A DNA stretch of 64,000 nt from PFJX01 sp031426815. Its GTDB lineage: Bacteria > Pseudomonadota > Gammaproteobacteria > Burkholderiales > Thiobacillaceae. The position numbers and the translations under genes were made by a program. The notes beneath the pieces are model-generated. The model was not told the DNA's origin. It saw nothing but the letters and a program-made list of their open reading frames with translations, and made no database searches. Where the stretch lies: NCBI GenBank assembly GCA_031426815.1, contig JASJPG010000011.1, forward strand, positions 8,422-72,421, in the 5' to 3' direction. This document shows positions 16,468 to 24,482 of this stretch, in pieces (position 1 is the stretch's first letter; every line of letters starts with the position of its first letter).

Positions 16468-18168
16468 TCACTCGTCCACCTGGTGCGTCACGCGCATCGC
16501 TTCGGCAACGCTGGTGACGCCTTCGCGCACCAGTCTGAGCGCTTCGTCGCGCAGGGTCTGCCCGATCAGGCGTTGCTGGGCAGCAAGGCGGAAGGCGCTG
16601 GTGTCGCCGCGGTTGAGCAGGGTGGCGAGTTCGGCATCCAGTTCGAGCAATTCGTAGATGCCCTGGCGGCCGTGGTAGCCGGTGTGGTTGCAGTGGCTGC
16701 AGCCCTTGCCCTTGCGCGTGCTGCCGGCGTCCATGCCAGCGGCGATTTCATTGCGCAGCCAGGCGCGTTCGTTGGCATCCAGTTCGGCCGGCGCGGCGCA
16801 GGACGGGCACAACTTGCGCACCAGGCGTTGCGCGACGATGCCGGCCAGGCTGGTGGCCAGCAGATAGGCCGGCGCGCCCATGTCCATCAGGCGGGCGGCG
16901 GCGGACGGCGTGTCGTTGGTATGCAGCGTGGACAACACCAGGTGGCCGGTGAGCGCGGCACGCAGCGCGATCTGGGCGGTTTCCGCATCGCGCATTTCGC
17001 CGAGCAGAATGACGTCCGGGTCTTGCCGCAAAAAGGCGCGCAGGGCTCGCGCGAAAGTCAGGTCGATCTTGTCGTTGGCCTGCACCTGGTTGATGCCGGC
17101 GAGGCGATATTCGACCGGGTCTTCCACGGTCAGGATCTTGCGTTCCGGCGTGTTGAGATCGGCCAGCGCGGCATACAGCGTGGTGGTCTTGCCGGAGCCG
17201 GTAGGGCCGGTGACCAGGACCAGGCCGTGCGGCCGGTGGATCAGTTTGGTGAAGCGCTCGAAATGGCTGGCGGTCATCGCCAGATCGGCCAGGCCGGCCG
17301 AGCCGCTGCCGGTGAGCAGGCGCAGCACGGCGGATTCGCCGAACTGGGTCGGTACCGTCGACATGCGCACGTCGATGGCGCGCTGCTTCAGGCGCAGCAT
17401 GAAACGGCCATCCTGCGGCAGGCGTTTTTCGGCGATGTCGAGATCGGCCATAAGTTTCAGGCGCTGAATCAGTGCCGGCCCGATCTTGCGGTCGGCCTCG
17501 GTGGCGATGGACAAGACACCGTCGACGCGGAACCGGATCTGCAGGTTGCGTTCCTGCGGTTCGACATGGATGTCGGAAGCGCGTACCTGCAAGGCGTCTT
17601 CGAAGATGGTCTGCAGCAAGCGCACGACCGGCGCTTCCTCGGCCGACTGCGTCGCCGCCAGCGCGCCGAAATCGATGATGTCGTCGCTCAGTTCGTCGGT
17701 GAGGTTGCGCGCCAGTTCGCTGATTTCCTCGGTGCGGCGATACACCCGGTCGATGAACTGCGCCAGCTCGCCTTCGTTGGCCACCGCCAGTTCGATGTCG
17801 CGGTTGAGGTAATGGATGATTTCGTCGAAGGCGAACAGGTCGGTGGGATCGGCCATCGCCACCAGAACCTTGTTGTCGCGCTGTTCCAGGACGATGGCGC
17901 GGAAACGGCGCGCCAACTGTTCCGGCAACAGGCGCACAATCTCGGGCCGCACATGCACCTGGCGCAAATCGAGAAAGGGAATGTTGAGCTGGCGTGCGAT
18001 GGCGCCGGAAATTTCGTCTTCGGTAACGAAACTGTTCTCGACCAGCACGCGACCGAGTTTGCGTCCGGATAGCCGCTGCTTCTCAAGCGCCGTGCCGAGC
18101 TGCTCTTGAGAAATAAGCTTTTGCTGTACCAGAAGATCGCCTAAACGGATCTTCTCAGGCCGCGCCAT
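16468..18168 (-). CDS. mshE: MSHA pilus extension ATPase MshE
   Basis: Cytoplasmic hexameric ATPase (GspE/PilB family) driving pilus assembly, 566 aa. The N-terminal 55 residues form a MshEN-type c-di-GMP site: RLGDLLVQQKLISQEQL followed by KLGRVLVENSFVTEDEI and ending ISGAIARQLN. Then come Walker A GPTGSGKTTT, Asp box TLYAALADLNTPE, Walker B VILLGEMRDAETAQ, the His box LSTLHTND, and a CPSC/CSHC zinc motif. GGAG lies 8 nt upstream of the ATG. It heads the msh cluster on the minus strand, divergent from trmL, so the main promoter probably lies at 18169-18231. Confidence 0.93.
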   Translation of the reverse strand: MARPEKIRLGDLLVQQKLISQEQLGTALEKQRLSGRKLGRVLVENSFVTEDEISGAIARQLNIPFLDLRQVHVRPEIVRLLPEQLARRFRAIVLEQRDNKVLVAMADPTDLFAFDEIIHYLNRDIELAVANEGELAQFIDRVYRRTEEISELARNLTDELSDDIIDFGALAATQSAEEAPVVRLLQTIFEDALQVRASDIHVEPQERNLQIRFRVDGVLSIATEADRKIGPALIQRLKLMADLDIAEKRLPQDGRFMLRLKQRAIDVRMSTVPTQFGESAVLRLLTGSGSAGLADLAMTASHFERFTKLIHRPHGLVLVTGPTGSGKTTTLYAALADLNTPERKILTVEDPVEYRLAGINQVQANDKIDLTFARALRAFLRQDPDVILLGEMRDAETAQIALRAALTGHLVLSTLHTNDTPSAAARLMDMGAPAYLLATSLAGIVAQRLVRKLCPSCAAPAELDANERAWLRNEIAAGMDAGSTRKGKGCSHCNHTGYHGRQGIYELLELDAELATLLNRGDTSAFRLAAQQRLIGQTLRDEALRLVREGVTSVAEAMRVTHQVDE

Positions 18169-18231
18169 AAGCGGACTCCACGATTAAATTTGCCCGTAAA
18201 TTAACGACTTAGCTTCTATATCTCAAGTTAT
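18169..18231. promoter_or_regulatory. Divergent intergenic promoter region, mshE / trmL
   Basis: A 63-bp AT-richer gap between the divergent mshE and trmL starts (TTAAATTT, TTAACGACTTAGC, TATATCTCAAGTTATA). Both genes must be transcribed outward from here or nearby. No confident -35/-10 pair was fixed by eye. Confidence 0.4.
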
Positions 18232-18696
18232 ATGTTTGACATCGTTCTGGTTGAACCGGAAATCCCCCCGAATACCGGCAATGTGATCCGCCTCACAGCC
18301 AATACCGGTTGTCGCTTGCATCTGGTACAACCCTTAGGGTTCGATCTGAGCGACAAGCAATTGCGCCGCGCCGGCCTGGACTATCACGAGTATGCGGAAC
18401 TGATCGTGCATCCCGACTGGCCGGCATTGCTGCGGGCCATCGCGGGCCGTCGCCGCTTCGCTTTCACCACCAAGGCGTCGCGTCCCTACGCCGAAATCGC
18501 ATTTCAGCCGGGCGATGTCTTCGTGTTCGGCCCGGAAACGCGCGGCCTGCCCGCCGAGCTGCTTGCCGACTTCGCCGCCGATGCGCGTCTGCGTCTGCCG
18601 ATGCTGCCCGGCCAGCGCAGCCTGAACCTGTCCAATGCGGTCGCGGTCACGGTATTCGAGGCCTGGCGCCAGCAGGGTTTTGCCGGTGCCATCTGA
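18232..18696 (+). CDS. trmL: tRNA (cytidine(34)-2'-O)-methyltransferase TrmL
   Basis: SPOUT-fold methyltransferase of 154 aa that 2'-O-methylates the wobble base of tRNA-Leu isoacceptors. Diagnostic strings are the N-terminus MFDIVLVEPEIPPNTGNVIR, VFGPETRGLP (SAM-binding knot) and LPMLPGQRSLNLSNAVAV (knot closure). Length equals the family norm. It is transcribed away from mshE and followed 57 bp later by a TPR gene; no strong ribosome site is visible before the ATG. Confidence 0.95.
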   Translation: MFDIVLVEPEIPPNTGNVIRLTANTGCRLHLVQPLGFDLSDKQLRRAGLDYHEYAELIVHPDWPALLRAIAGRRRFAFTTKASRPYAEIAFQPGDVFVFGPETRGLPAELLADFAADARLRLPMLPGQRSLNLSNAVAVTVFEAWRQQGFAGAI

Positions 18697-18753
18697 AACT
18701 TGCGCTAGCGCGACTCGCCCCCATCCTTTCGATCTCTATCCACGGATATCGCC

Positions 18754-19080
18754 ATGAACGCACTGGAAACCTTCGAAAAAATGTTGGCCTCGGGCAAGGA
18801 CAGCGTCTTGCTGCGTTATTCGCTCGGCAACGAGTGCCTGAAACTAGGCCGTCTGGACGCTGCGCGCGTGCATCTGCAAGCCGCGCTGGCGTTCGACCCG
18901 CACTATTCCGCCGCCTGGAAGCTGCTCGGCAAAGCGTTGAGCGAGGCCGGTCTGCTGGCCGAGGCGCGCGAAACCTATCGCCAGGGCATCGCCACCGCCG
19001 AAGCCAAAGGCGACCTCCAGGCCGCCAAGGAAATGACGGTTTTCGCCAAACGGCTCGACAAGCAACTCGCCAGCGAGTGA
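18754..19080 (+). CDS. Small TPR-repeat protein
   Basis: A 108-residue cytosolic protein made almost entirely of tetratricopeptide helices (DSVLLRYSLGNECLKLGRLDAA, HYSAAWKLLGKALSEAGLLAE, ARETYRQGIATAEAKGDLQAA), ending in KRLDKQLASE. TPR proteins are protein-binding scaffolds; no partner is indicated. It sits between trmL and yggX in the same direction, so it may be part of that transcript. Confidence 0.85.
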   Translation: MNALETFEKMLASGKDSVLLRYSLGNECLKLGRLDAARVHLQAALAFDPHYSAAWKLLGKALSEAGLLAEARETYRQGIATAEAKGDLQAAKEMTVFAKRLDKQLASE

Positions 19081-19156
19081 TGCTGAAGGTTCGACGCAAA
19101 CCCACCCAACGGCTACCATCCGAAACATCCAATTCAATTTATGCAGGAGCAAGAAA

Positions 19157-19423
19157 ATGGCACGTATGGTTCAGTGCGTAAAACTCGGCCGCGAAGCCGA
19201 AGGCATGGATTTCCCGATGTTGCCCGGTGAACTCGGCAAGCGCGTGTTCGAGAACGTCTCCAAGGAAGCCTGGCAGGGCTGGATCAAGCTGCAGACCATG
19301 ATCATCAACGAAAACCGGCTCAATCTGGCCGATGCCCAGCATCGCAAATACCTGATGGAACAGGCCGAGAAATACTTCTTCGGCGAAGGCGTCGGCGCAC
19401 CGGAGGGCTTCAAGCCGCATTGA
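19157..19423 (+). CDS. yggX: Probable Fe(2+)-trafficking protein YggX
   Basis: 88-residue cytosolic protein associated with iron handling and protection of Fe-S clusters from oxidation. The N-terminus MARMVQCVKLGREAEGMDFP holds the conserved redox-active Cys7, and the tail (NLADAQHRKYLMEQAEKYFF) is standard for the family. An AGGAGCAAGAAA ribosome site precedes the ATG. The stop is followed almost immediately by ubiE (ATG at 19425), implying one transcript. Confidence 0.95.
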   Translation: MARMVQCVKLGREAEGMDFPMLPGELGKRVFENVSKEAWQGWIKLQTMIINENRLNLADAQHRKYLMEQAEKYFFGEGVGAPEGFKPH

Positions 19424-19424
19424 T

Positions 19425-20162
19425 ATGTCCGACAAACAAACCCATTTCGGCTTCAAGACCGTCGCCGAGGAAGAAAAAGCCCGCAAGGTCGCCGAGGTGT
19501 TCCATTCCGTCGCCAACCGCTACGACGCGATGAACGACCTCATGTCGATGGGCCTGCACCGGGTCTGGAAACGTTTCCTGGCCTTGCATGCGCGCATTCG
19601 GCCCGGCCACAAGGTGCTCGATATCGCCGGCGGCACCGGCGACATTGCGCGTTTGCTGGCGCAGGAGGCCGGCCCGACCGGCGAGGTCTGGCTGACCGAC
19701 ATCAACGGTTCGATGCTGGGCGTCGGCCGCGATCGCATGATGGACAAGGGCCTGATGTTGCCGGTGGCCCAGTGCGACGCGGAAAAACTGCCGTTCCCGA
19801 GCGATTACTTCGATCTGGTCACGGTTGCCTTCGGTTTGCGCAATATGACGCACAAGGAAGTCGCTCTGGCCGAAATGCGCCGCGTACTGAAACCGGGCGG
19901 CAAGCTGATGGTGCTGGAGTTTTCCAAGGTCTGGAAACCGCTGGCGCCGCTGTACGACCTCTACTCGTTCCAGATGCTGCCGCGCATGGGCGAACTGGTC
20001 ACCAAGGACGCGGAAAGCTATCGCTACCTGGCCGAGTCGATCCGCATGCACCCGGATCAGGAAACGCTGAAAGGCATGATGGAAGCGGTCGGTTTCCAGC
20101 GCGTCGACTACTTCAACATGACCGTCGGCGTCGTCGCCTTGCACGTGGGCTACAAGGTCTGA
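19425..20162 (+). CDS. ubiE: Ubiquinone/menaquinone C-methyltransferase UbiE
   Basis: SAM-dependent C-methyltransferase of quinone biosynthesis, 245 aa. Motifs: FGFKTVAEEEKARKVAEVFH, VANRYDAMNDLMSMGLHR, SAM motif I VLDIAGGTGDIA, and ALYDLYSF-type region (PLYDLYSFQMLPRMGELV), ending GVVALHVGYKV. Length matches the family. Located 1 bp after yggX, and followed by a strong terminator at 20179-20208. Confidence 0.96.
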   Translation: MSDKQTHFGFKTVAEEEKARKVAEVFHSVANRYDAMNDLMSMGLHRVWKRFLALHARIRPGHKVLDIAGGTGDIARLLAQEAGPTGEVWLTDINGSMLGVGRDRMMDKGLMLPVAQCDAEKLPFPSDYFDLVTVAFGLRNMTHKEVALAEMRRVLKPGGKLMVLEFSKVWKPLAPLYDLYSFQMLPRMGELVTKDAESYRYLAESIRMHPDQETLKGMMEAVGFQRVDYFNMTVGVVALHVGYKV

Positions 20163-20178
20163 CGCGGTTGCGCTAATG

Positions 20179-20208
20179 AAAAAAAGGCCACGCGAACGTG
20201 GCCTTTTT
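20179..20208. terminator. Bidirectional terminator between ubiE and the OmpA gene
   Basis: A 12-bp stem (AAAAAGGCCACG paired with CGTGGCCTTTTT) around a CGAA loop. T-runs occur on both strands, so it can end ubiE rightward and the convergent OmpA-family gene leftward. Confidence 0.9.
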
Positions 20209-20224
20209 CAATTCCGGTTGCAGC

Positions 20225-21337
20225 TTAGTTCTGGCTGCGCAACTCCACCCGTCGATTCTTGAGGCGGCCGTCGACGCTGTCGTTGTCGGCGATCGGCTGG
20301 GTTTCGCCGTAACCCTTGGCACTCAACCGCTCGGCCGCCACGGCCTTAGCAATGAAGTAATCCAGCACGGCCTTGGCGCGACGTTGCGACAGATCCAGGT
20401 TGTGCGCATCGCTGCCGGCGCTGTCGGTATGACCGGCAATTTCGACCATCAGGCCGGGATAACGCTTCAGCGTAGCGGCGGCATCGTCCAGGATGGCCGC
20501 GGCGTCGGGACGCAAAATATCCTTGTCGGTGTCGAAATTGACGCCCAGCAGGCTCAGCACTTTCGGCAACGAGCAACCCTTGCTGTCGACCCGGTCGCCG
20601 GCCAGCGTGGCCGGGCATTGGTCGGCGCTGTCGACGATGCCGTCGCCATCACTATCCAGATCGCAACCCTCACTGTTGACCTTGTTGCCGGCCGGGGTGG
20701 TCGGGCACTTGTCGAGCGCATCGACGACGCCGTCGCCATCGCCATCCAGTTCGCAACCTTGCGCATTCACCGTGCGGCCGGCCGGGGTGGTCGGGCACTT
20801 GTCGAGCGCATCGACGACACCGTCGCCATCGCCATCCAGTTCGCAACCCTGTGCGTTTACCGAGCGGCCGGCCGGGGTGGTCGGGCATTGGTCGAGCGCG
20901 TCGACGACACCGTCGCCGTCGCCATCCAGTTCGCACCCCTTGGCGTTGACCTTGCGGCCGGCCGGCGTATTCGGGCACTGGTCGAGACGATCGACCACGC
21001 CATCGTTGTCGTCGTCGAGTTCGCAGCCGTGCGCATCGACCTTGGCACCCTTCGGGGTGCCTGGGCAGCGATCCTTGTCGTCGGCGACGCCATCGCCGTC
21101 GCTGTCGGCGACTTTGGCCACAGGTTTGGCGGCCAGCGGGCCCACGCACGGCGCATCGAGTATGCCGCGACCGGGGCAGCCGATGGTCTTGAACAGCTCG
21201 TGGCCGGAGGTCATGCCACTTGAACTGGATGCATTCGAGGGGTTGTAGTAGGGCGCGTCGGCAGCCTGGACAGGCATGGCGCCAGTGGCGAGCAGGGCGG
21301 CGCTGAGGCTGCTCAGTAAAGTTGATTTGATACGCAT
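20225..21337 (-). CDS. OmpA-family outer-membrane protein with six thrombospondin type 3 repeats
   Basis: Exported envelope protein of 370 aa. AAAGGAGA ribosome site before the ATG; signal peptide MRIKSTLLSSLSAALLATGAM ending near VQAADA. Residues 78-257 are six exact-length 30-residue repeats of the TSP3 type (DSDGDGVxDxxDxCPxTPxG), expected to bind calcium. The C-terminal about 110 residues are an OmpA/peptidoglycan-binding domain (VNFDTDKDILRPDA, IAGHTDSAGSDAHN, LSQRRAKAVLDYF, DGRLKNRRVEL). There is no obvious N-terminal beta-barrel, so it may be a periplasmic or surface linker rather than a porin. Confidence 0.9.
   Translation of the reverse strand: MRIKSTLLSSLSAALLATGAMPVQAADAPYYNPSNASSSSGMTSGHELFKTIGCPGRGILDAPCVGPLAAKPVAKVADSDGDGVADDKDRCPGTPKGAKVDAHGCELDDDNDGVVDRLDQCPNTPAGRKVNAKGCELDGDGDGVVDALDQCPTTPAGRSVNAQGCELDGDGDGVVDALDKCPTTPAGRTVNAQGCELDGDGDGVVDALDKCPTTPAGNKVNSEGCDLDSDGDGIVDSADQCPATLAGDRVDSKGCSLPKVLSLLGVNFDTDKDILRPDAAAILDDAAATLKRYPGLMVEIAGHTDSAGSDAHNLDLSQRRAKAVLDYFIAKAVAAERLSAKGYGETQPIADNDSVDGRLKNRRVELRSQN
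20567..21106 (-). repeat. Six 90-bp tandem coding repeats (TSP3 units)
   Basis: Six contiguous units of 30 codons, 540 bp in all, with no change of unit length. The central three are nearly identical (GDGDGVVDALDKCPTTPAG), while the first and last are more diverged. This pattern is prone to unit gain or loss by recombination. Confidence 0.9.
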
Positions 21338-21403
21338 GGCTGGTCTCCTTTTTATTTGACCTCTTGATGCCGCGCGGTCGCGCGACGGATTACCCCGGAA
21401 TCT

Positions 21404-22117
21404 TTACTTCAACAAGCCGAACACCTTGCCGAGCAGGCTACCGGCGTATTGGCTCGGATTGGCGCGCAGACTGCGTTCTTCCTCGCCGATGCGGCTGTAA
21501 ATACCGTCTAGTGCTTTCTTGTTGACATAGCTTTCGACGGTGCCTTGTTCACTCTTGATACCGAACTTCGCCAACGTACCCGCCAGCGAATTGTAGGAAC
21601 GAGCGAGATCGCTCTTTTCCGTAACCGACTTGACGACCGGCAGCAACGTCTCTGCCAACTGACTTTCGGTGGTCTTGCGAAAATAGTCGGTCGCCGCGCT
21701 GTCGCCCCCGGTGAGGACGGACTTGGCATCGTTGACCGTCATTTTCTGCACGGCATCGAGCACCAGTCCCTGCGCTCGCGGTGCGGCGGTCTCTGCCGCC
21801 CGATTCATCGCCAGCACCAGATCGTCGACCTTTTTGCCGTGCCCCAGGCTGCGCAGAATGCGTTCGGCCTTGGCAAAATTTTTCGGCAGACCGATCTTGC
21901 GCCGGGGGTCGGCGAAGTAGCCATTCTCCTTGCCCAGCGCGGCGATGGCTTTGCGCGCGCCTTGCTCCAGGCTTTCGCGCAACGCTTGTGCGGCTTCCGG
22001 CCCGCTGATCGCCTTGAGCAGATCGGCGGTGTCGGATTGAGCCTGCGCGCGCGTGCCGGTCAGGCCGAACCAGGGCAACAGCAAGCAGATTTGTAGAAAA
22101 CGACGGCGCGGGTTCAT
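21404..22117 (-). CDS. DUF4197 family exported protein
   Basis: Protein of 237 aa with signal peptide MNPRRRFLQICLLLPWFGL, ending near TRAQAQ. The body is alpha-helical with the DUF4197 landmarks KIGLPKNFAKAERILRSLG, FRKTTESQLAETLLPVV, and a C-terminus LDGIYSRIGEEERSLRANP then GKVFGLLK. Function unknown in the family. The start ATG overlaps the mscL stop as ATGA, so the two genes are probably one transcript. A longer open frame upstream is only the shadow of mscL. Confidence 0.85.
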   Translation of the reverse strand: MNPRRRFLQICLLLPWFGLTGTRAQAQSDTADLLKAISGPEAAQALRESLEQGARKAIAALGKENGYFADPRRKIGLPKNFAKAERILRSLGHGKKVDDLVLAMNRAAETAAPRAQGLVLDAVQKMTVNDAKSVLTGGDSAATDYFRKTTESQLAETLLPVVKSVTEKSDLARSYNSLAGTLAKFGIKSEQGTVESYVNKKALDGIYSRIGEEERSLRANPSQYAGSLLGKVFGLLK

Positions 22118-22527
22118 TTTTTCAGGGCATCCCGGATTTCGCGCAGCAGAACGATGTCTTCCGGCGTCGGCGCGGGCGCCGCCGCCTCTTCCTTGCGTTT
22201 GAGCCGGTTGATGGCCTTGACCGCGACGAAGATGGCGAAGGCGATGATGGTGAAGTCCACCATGCTGTTGATGAAGGCGCCGTATTTGATCAGCGGCGCG
22301 CCGGCCTTTTCGGCCAGCTCCAGACTTTCGTACGAGGTCGCACCGAGGTTGAAATAGAACTGCTTGAAATCGACGCCGCCCAGCGCCGCGCCGACCACCG
22401 GCATGACGATGTCCTTGACCAGGGAATCGACGATCTTGCCGAAAGCCGCGCCGATGATCACGCCGACGGCCAGATCGACGACATTGCCGCGCATTGCGAA
22501 GGCCTTGAATTCCTGCATGAAGCTCAT
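22114..22527 (-). CDS. mscL: Large-conductance mechanosensitive channel MscL
   Basis: Homopentameric inner-membrane channel of 137 aa that opens under high membrane tension. MSFMQEFKAFAMRGNVVDLAVGV is the canonical amphipathic N-terminus and start of TM1. TM2 is INSMVDFTIIAFAIFVAV, followed by the cytoplasmic helix ending LLREIRDALKK. GGGAGG lies just upstream of the ATG. Its 3' end overlaps the DUF4197 gene by 4 bp. Confidence 0.97.
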   Translation of the reverse strand: MSFMQEFKAFAMRGNVVDLAVGVIIGAAFGKIVDSLVKDIVMPVVGAALGGVDFKQFYFNLGATSYESLELAEKAGAPLIKYGAFINSMVDFTIIAFAIFVAVKAINRLKRKEEAAAPAPTPEDIVLLREIRDALKK

Positions 22528-22614
22528 GCTTCCCTCCCATTCGTAAAGTCAGGCTGCGCCGATAAGAACATATGCGGCAGCGCTCGACTGTGAAATTGCT
22601 CACTCTCAGGGTAG

Positions 22615-23694
22615 TCAATCGCCACTCATGCCGGCGATGCTGATGCCGGTCTGGCCGGCGAATTCCAGCATCCGATTGATCGAGACCACGGCACGCCGGC
22701 CGATCGCCGGGTCGATGTGGATTTCGTTGGCGCCGGTTTCCAGCACGTGCAGCAGGCCTTTCAGCCCATTCACCGCCATCCATGGACAATGCGCGCACGA
22801 CACGCAAGTAGCACCAACGCCGCCGGTAGGCGCTTCCAGCAGGGTTTTGCCGGGCGCGGCGAGATGCATCTTGTGGAAGATGCCGTTGTCGGTCGCGACG
22901 ATCAGGGTTTGCTGCGGCAATTCCGCCGCGGCGCGGATCAGTTGCGTGGTCGAACCGACCACATCGGCCAGTGCGATGACCTCAGCCGGCGATTCCGGAT
23001 GCACCAGCACGGCGGCGTCCGGGTATTCCGCTTGCAGAGCGCGGATGCCTGCCGCCTTGAATTTTTCATGCACCACGCAGGAACCTTGCCAGAGCAGCAT
23101 GTCGGCGCCGGTGGCCCGCTGCACGTAATCGCCGAGATAACGGTCCGGCGCCCAGATCAGCTTCTTGCCTTGCGCGGCCAGATGCGCCACCACCTTGACC
23201 GCGATGCTGGAAGTTACCATCCAGTCGGCGCGCGCCTTCACGGCGGCGGAGGTGTTGGCATACACCACCACGACGCGGTCCGGATGCGCATCGCAGAAGC
23301 GGCTGAAGTCCGCCGCCGGGCAGGACAGGTCGAGCGAACACTCGGCATGCAGGTCCGGCATCAGCACGCGTTTTTCCGGATTCAGGATCTTGGCGGTCTC
23401 GCCCATGAAGCGGACGCCGGCGACGGCCAGTGTCTTCGCTTTGGCGGCATGGCCGAAGCGCGCCATTTCCAGCGAATCGGACACGCAGCCGCCGCTTTCC
23501 TCGGCCAGCTTCTGCAACGCGGATGAGGTGTAGTAATGCGCAACCAGCACCGCATCCTGTTCGATCAGCAAGGTCTTGATGCGGGCGGTCAAGGCAGCCT
23601 GCTCGCCGGGCGCGAAGACTTCCTCGATTACGGGCGGAACGTCGATGACCGGGCAAGCGGCGGGAATTTCGGGGTTCAAAGTATCTGTACTCAT
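22615..23694 (-). CDS. nadA: Quinolinate synthase NadA
   Basis: [4Fe-4S] enzyme that condenses iminoaspartate with dihydroxyacetone phosphate to quinolinate for NAD synthesis, 359 aa. The start at 23694 (MSTDTLNPEIPAACPV) is the first ATG after the region divergent from hda. Motifs: AVLVAHYYTSSALQKLAEE, the SDSLEMARFG loop, LMPDLHAECSLDLSCPA and the C-terminal cluster ligands (ATCVSCAHCPWMAVNGL). NAD synthesis would require NadB elsewhere; it is not in this window. Confidence 0.95.
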   Translation of the reverse strand: MSTDTLNPEIPAACPVIDVPPVIEEVFAPGEQAALTARIKTLLIEQDAVLVAHYYTSSALQKLAEESGGCVSDSLEMARFGHAAKAKTLAVAGVRFMGETAKILNPEKRVLMPDLHAECSLDLSCPAADFSRFCDAHPDRVVVVYANTSAAVKARADWMVTSSIAVKVVAHLAAQGKKLIWAPDRYLGDYVQRATGADMLLWQGSCVVHEKFKAAGIRALQAEYPDAAVLVHPESPAEVIALADVVGSTTQLIRAAAELPQQTLIVATDNGIFHKMHLAAPGKTLLEAPTGGVGATCVSCAHCPWMAVNGLKGLLHVLETGANEIHIDPAIGRRAVVSINRMLEFAGQTGISIAGMSGD

Positions 23695-23801
23695 GGCGTC
23701 ATTTGGTCGCTGGATACGGCGCCTGTCAAGCGGTGCGACAACCCAGTTGCGTCGGAGTTGCATCGGAATGCGACCCAGGCGCGCTGGTAAACTCACGCGC
23801 C

Positions 23802-24482
23802 ATGCAAGTTCAGCCCCCCAACCAACTGATTCTGGATATTCGCCCGGACACCCCGCCCGGTTTTGACAATTTCCTGCCCGGCGCCAACGCTGAAGCGCTG
23901 GCCGCCGTGCGCGAACACGCCGCCGGGAGCACGCGGGAACCTGTTTTGTATTTGTGGGGTGAAGCCGGCACCGGCAAAAGCCATTTGCTGCAGGCCTGGT
24001 GTCGCGCCACCGGAGCGGCTGCCGTTGCACCGCTGCCGGAACCGCCGCAGGCGCTGGTCGTGGTAGACGATGTCGACCGCCTCGATGGCGCCGACCAGAT
24101 TCGCCTGTTCAGCCTGATCAATGCGGCGCGCGAAGGCGATGGCCGCGTGCTCGCCAGCGGCCCGATACCGCCGGCGCAACTGCTCGAAATGGCGGGCCTG
24201 GATTACCGCCCCGACCTGGCCACCCGCTTGGCGCAGGGCCTGGTATTCCGGCTGCAACCGCTCAGCGACGCCGACAAACGCGCGGCGCTCTGCGTGCGAG
24301 CCGAGTCGCGCGGCTTACGCTTGCCGGACGAAGTGGTGCGCTATCTGCTCACCCACTGTCGCCGCGACCTGCCCCACTTGCTGGCGCTGGTCGATCTGCT
24401 CGACACCCATTCGCTGAGCCGGAAACGACCGGTTTCCTTGCCGTTGTTGAAAGAAATCCTGCAGCAAAACCTGACGCCATGA
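23802..24482 (+). CDS. hda: DnaA regulatory inactivator Hda
   Basis: AAA+ protein homologous to the DnaA ATPase domain, 226 aa, which promotes hydrolysis of DnaA-bound ATP after initiation. The start at 23802 gives MQVQPPNQLILDIRPDTPPG; this replaces the clamp-binding QL(x)LP-type N-terminus seen in Hda. Walker A is GEAGTGKSHLLQ, Walker B VVVDDVDRL, and the sensor-2 region contains YLLTHCRRDLPHLLALVDLLD. The stop overlaps the next gene (ATGA). Divergent from nadA. Confidence 0.93.
   Translation: MQVQPPNQLILDIRPDTPPGFDNFLPGANAEALAAVREHAAGSTREPVLYLWGEAGTGKSHLLQAWCRATGAAAVAPLPEPPQALVVVDDVDRLDGADQIRLFSLINAAREGDGRVLASGPIPPAQLLEMAGLDYRPDLATRLAQGLVFRLQPLSDADKRAALCVRAESRGLRLPDEVVRYLLTHCRRDLPHLLALVDLLDTHSLSRKRPVSLPLLKEILQQNLTP

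Noticed and set aside
20567..21106. Tandem repeats considered as a CRISPR array
   Set aside because: Units are 90 bp, contiguous without spacers, and encode TSP3 repeats in frame.
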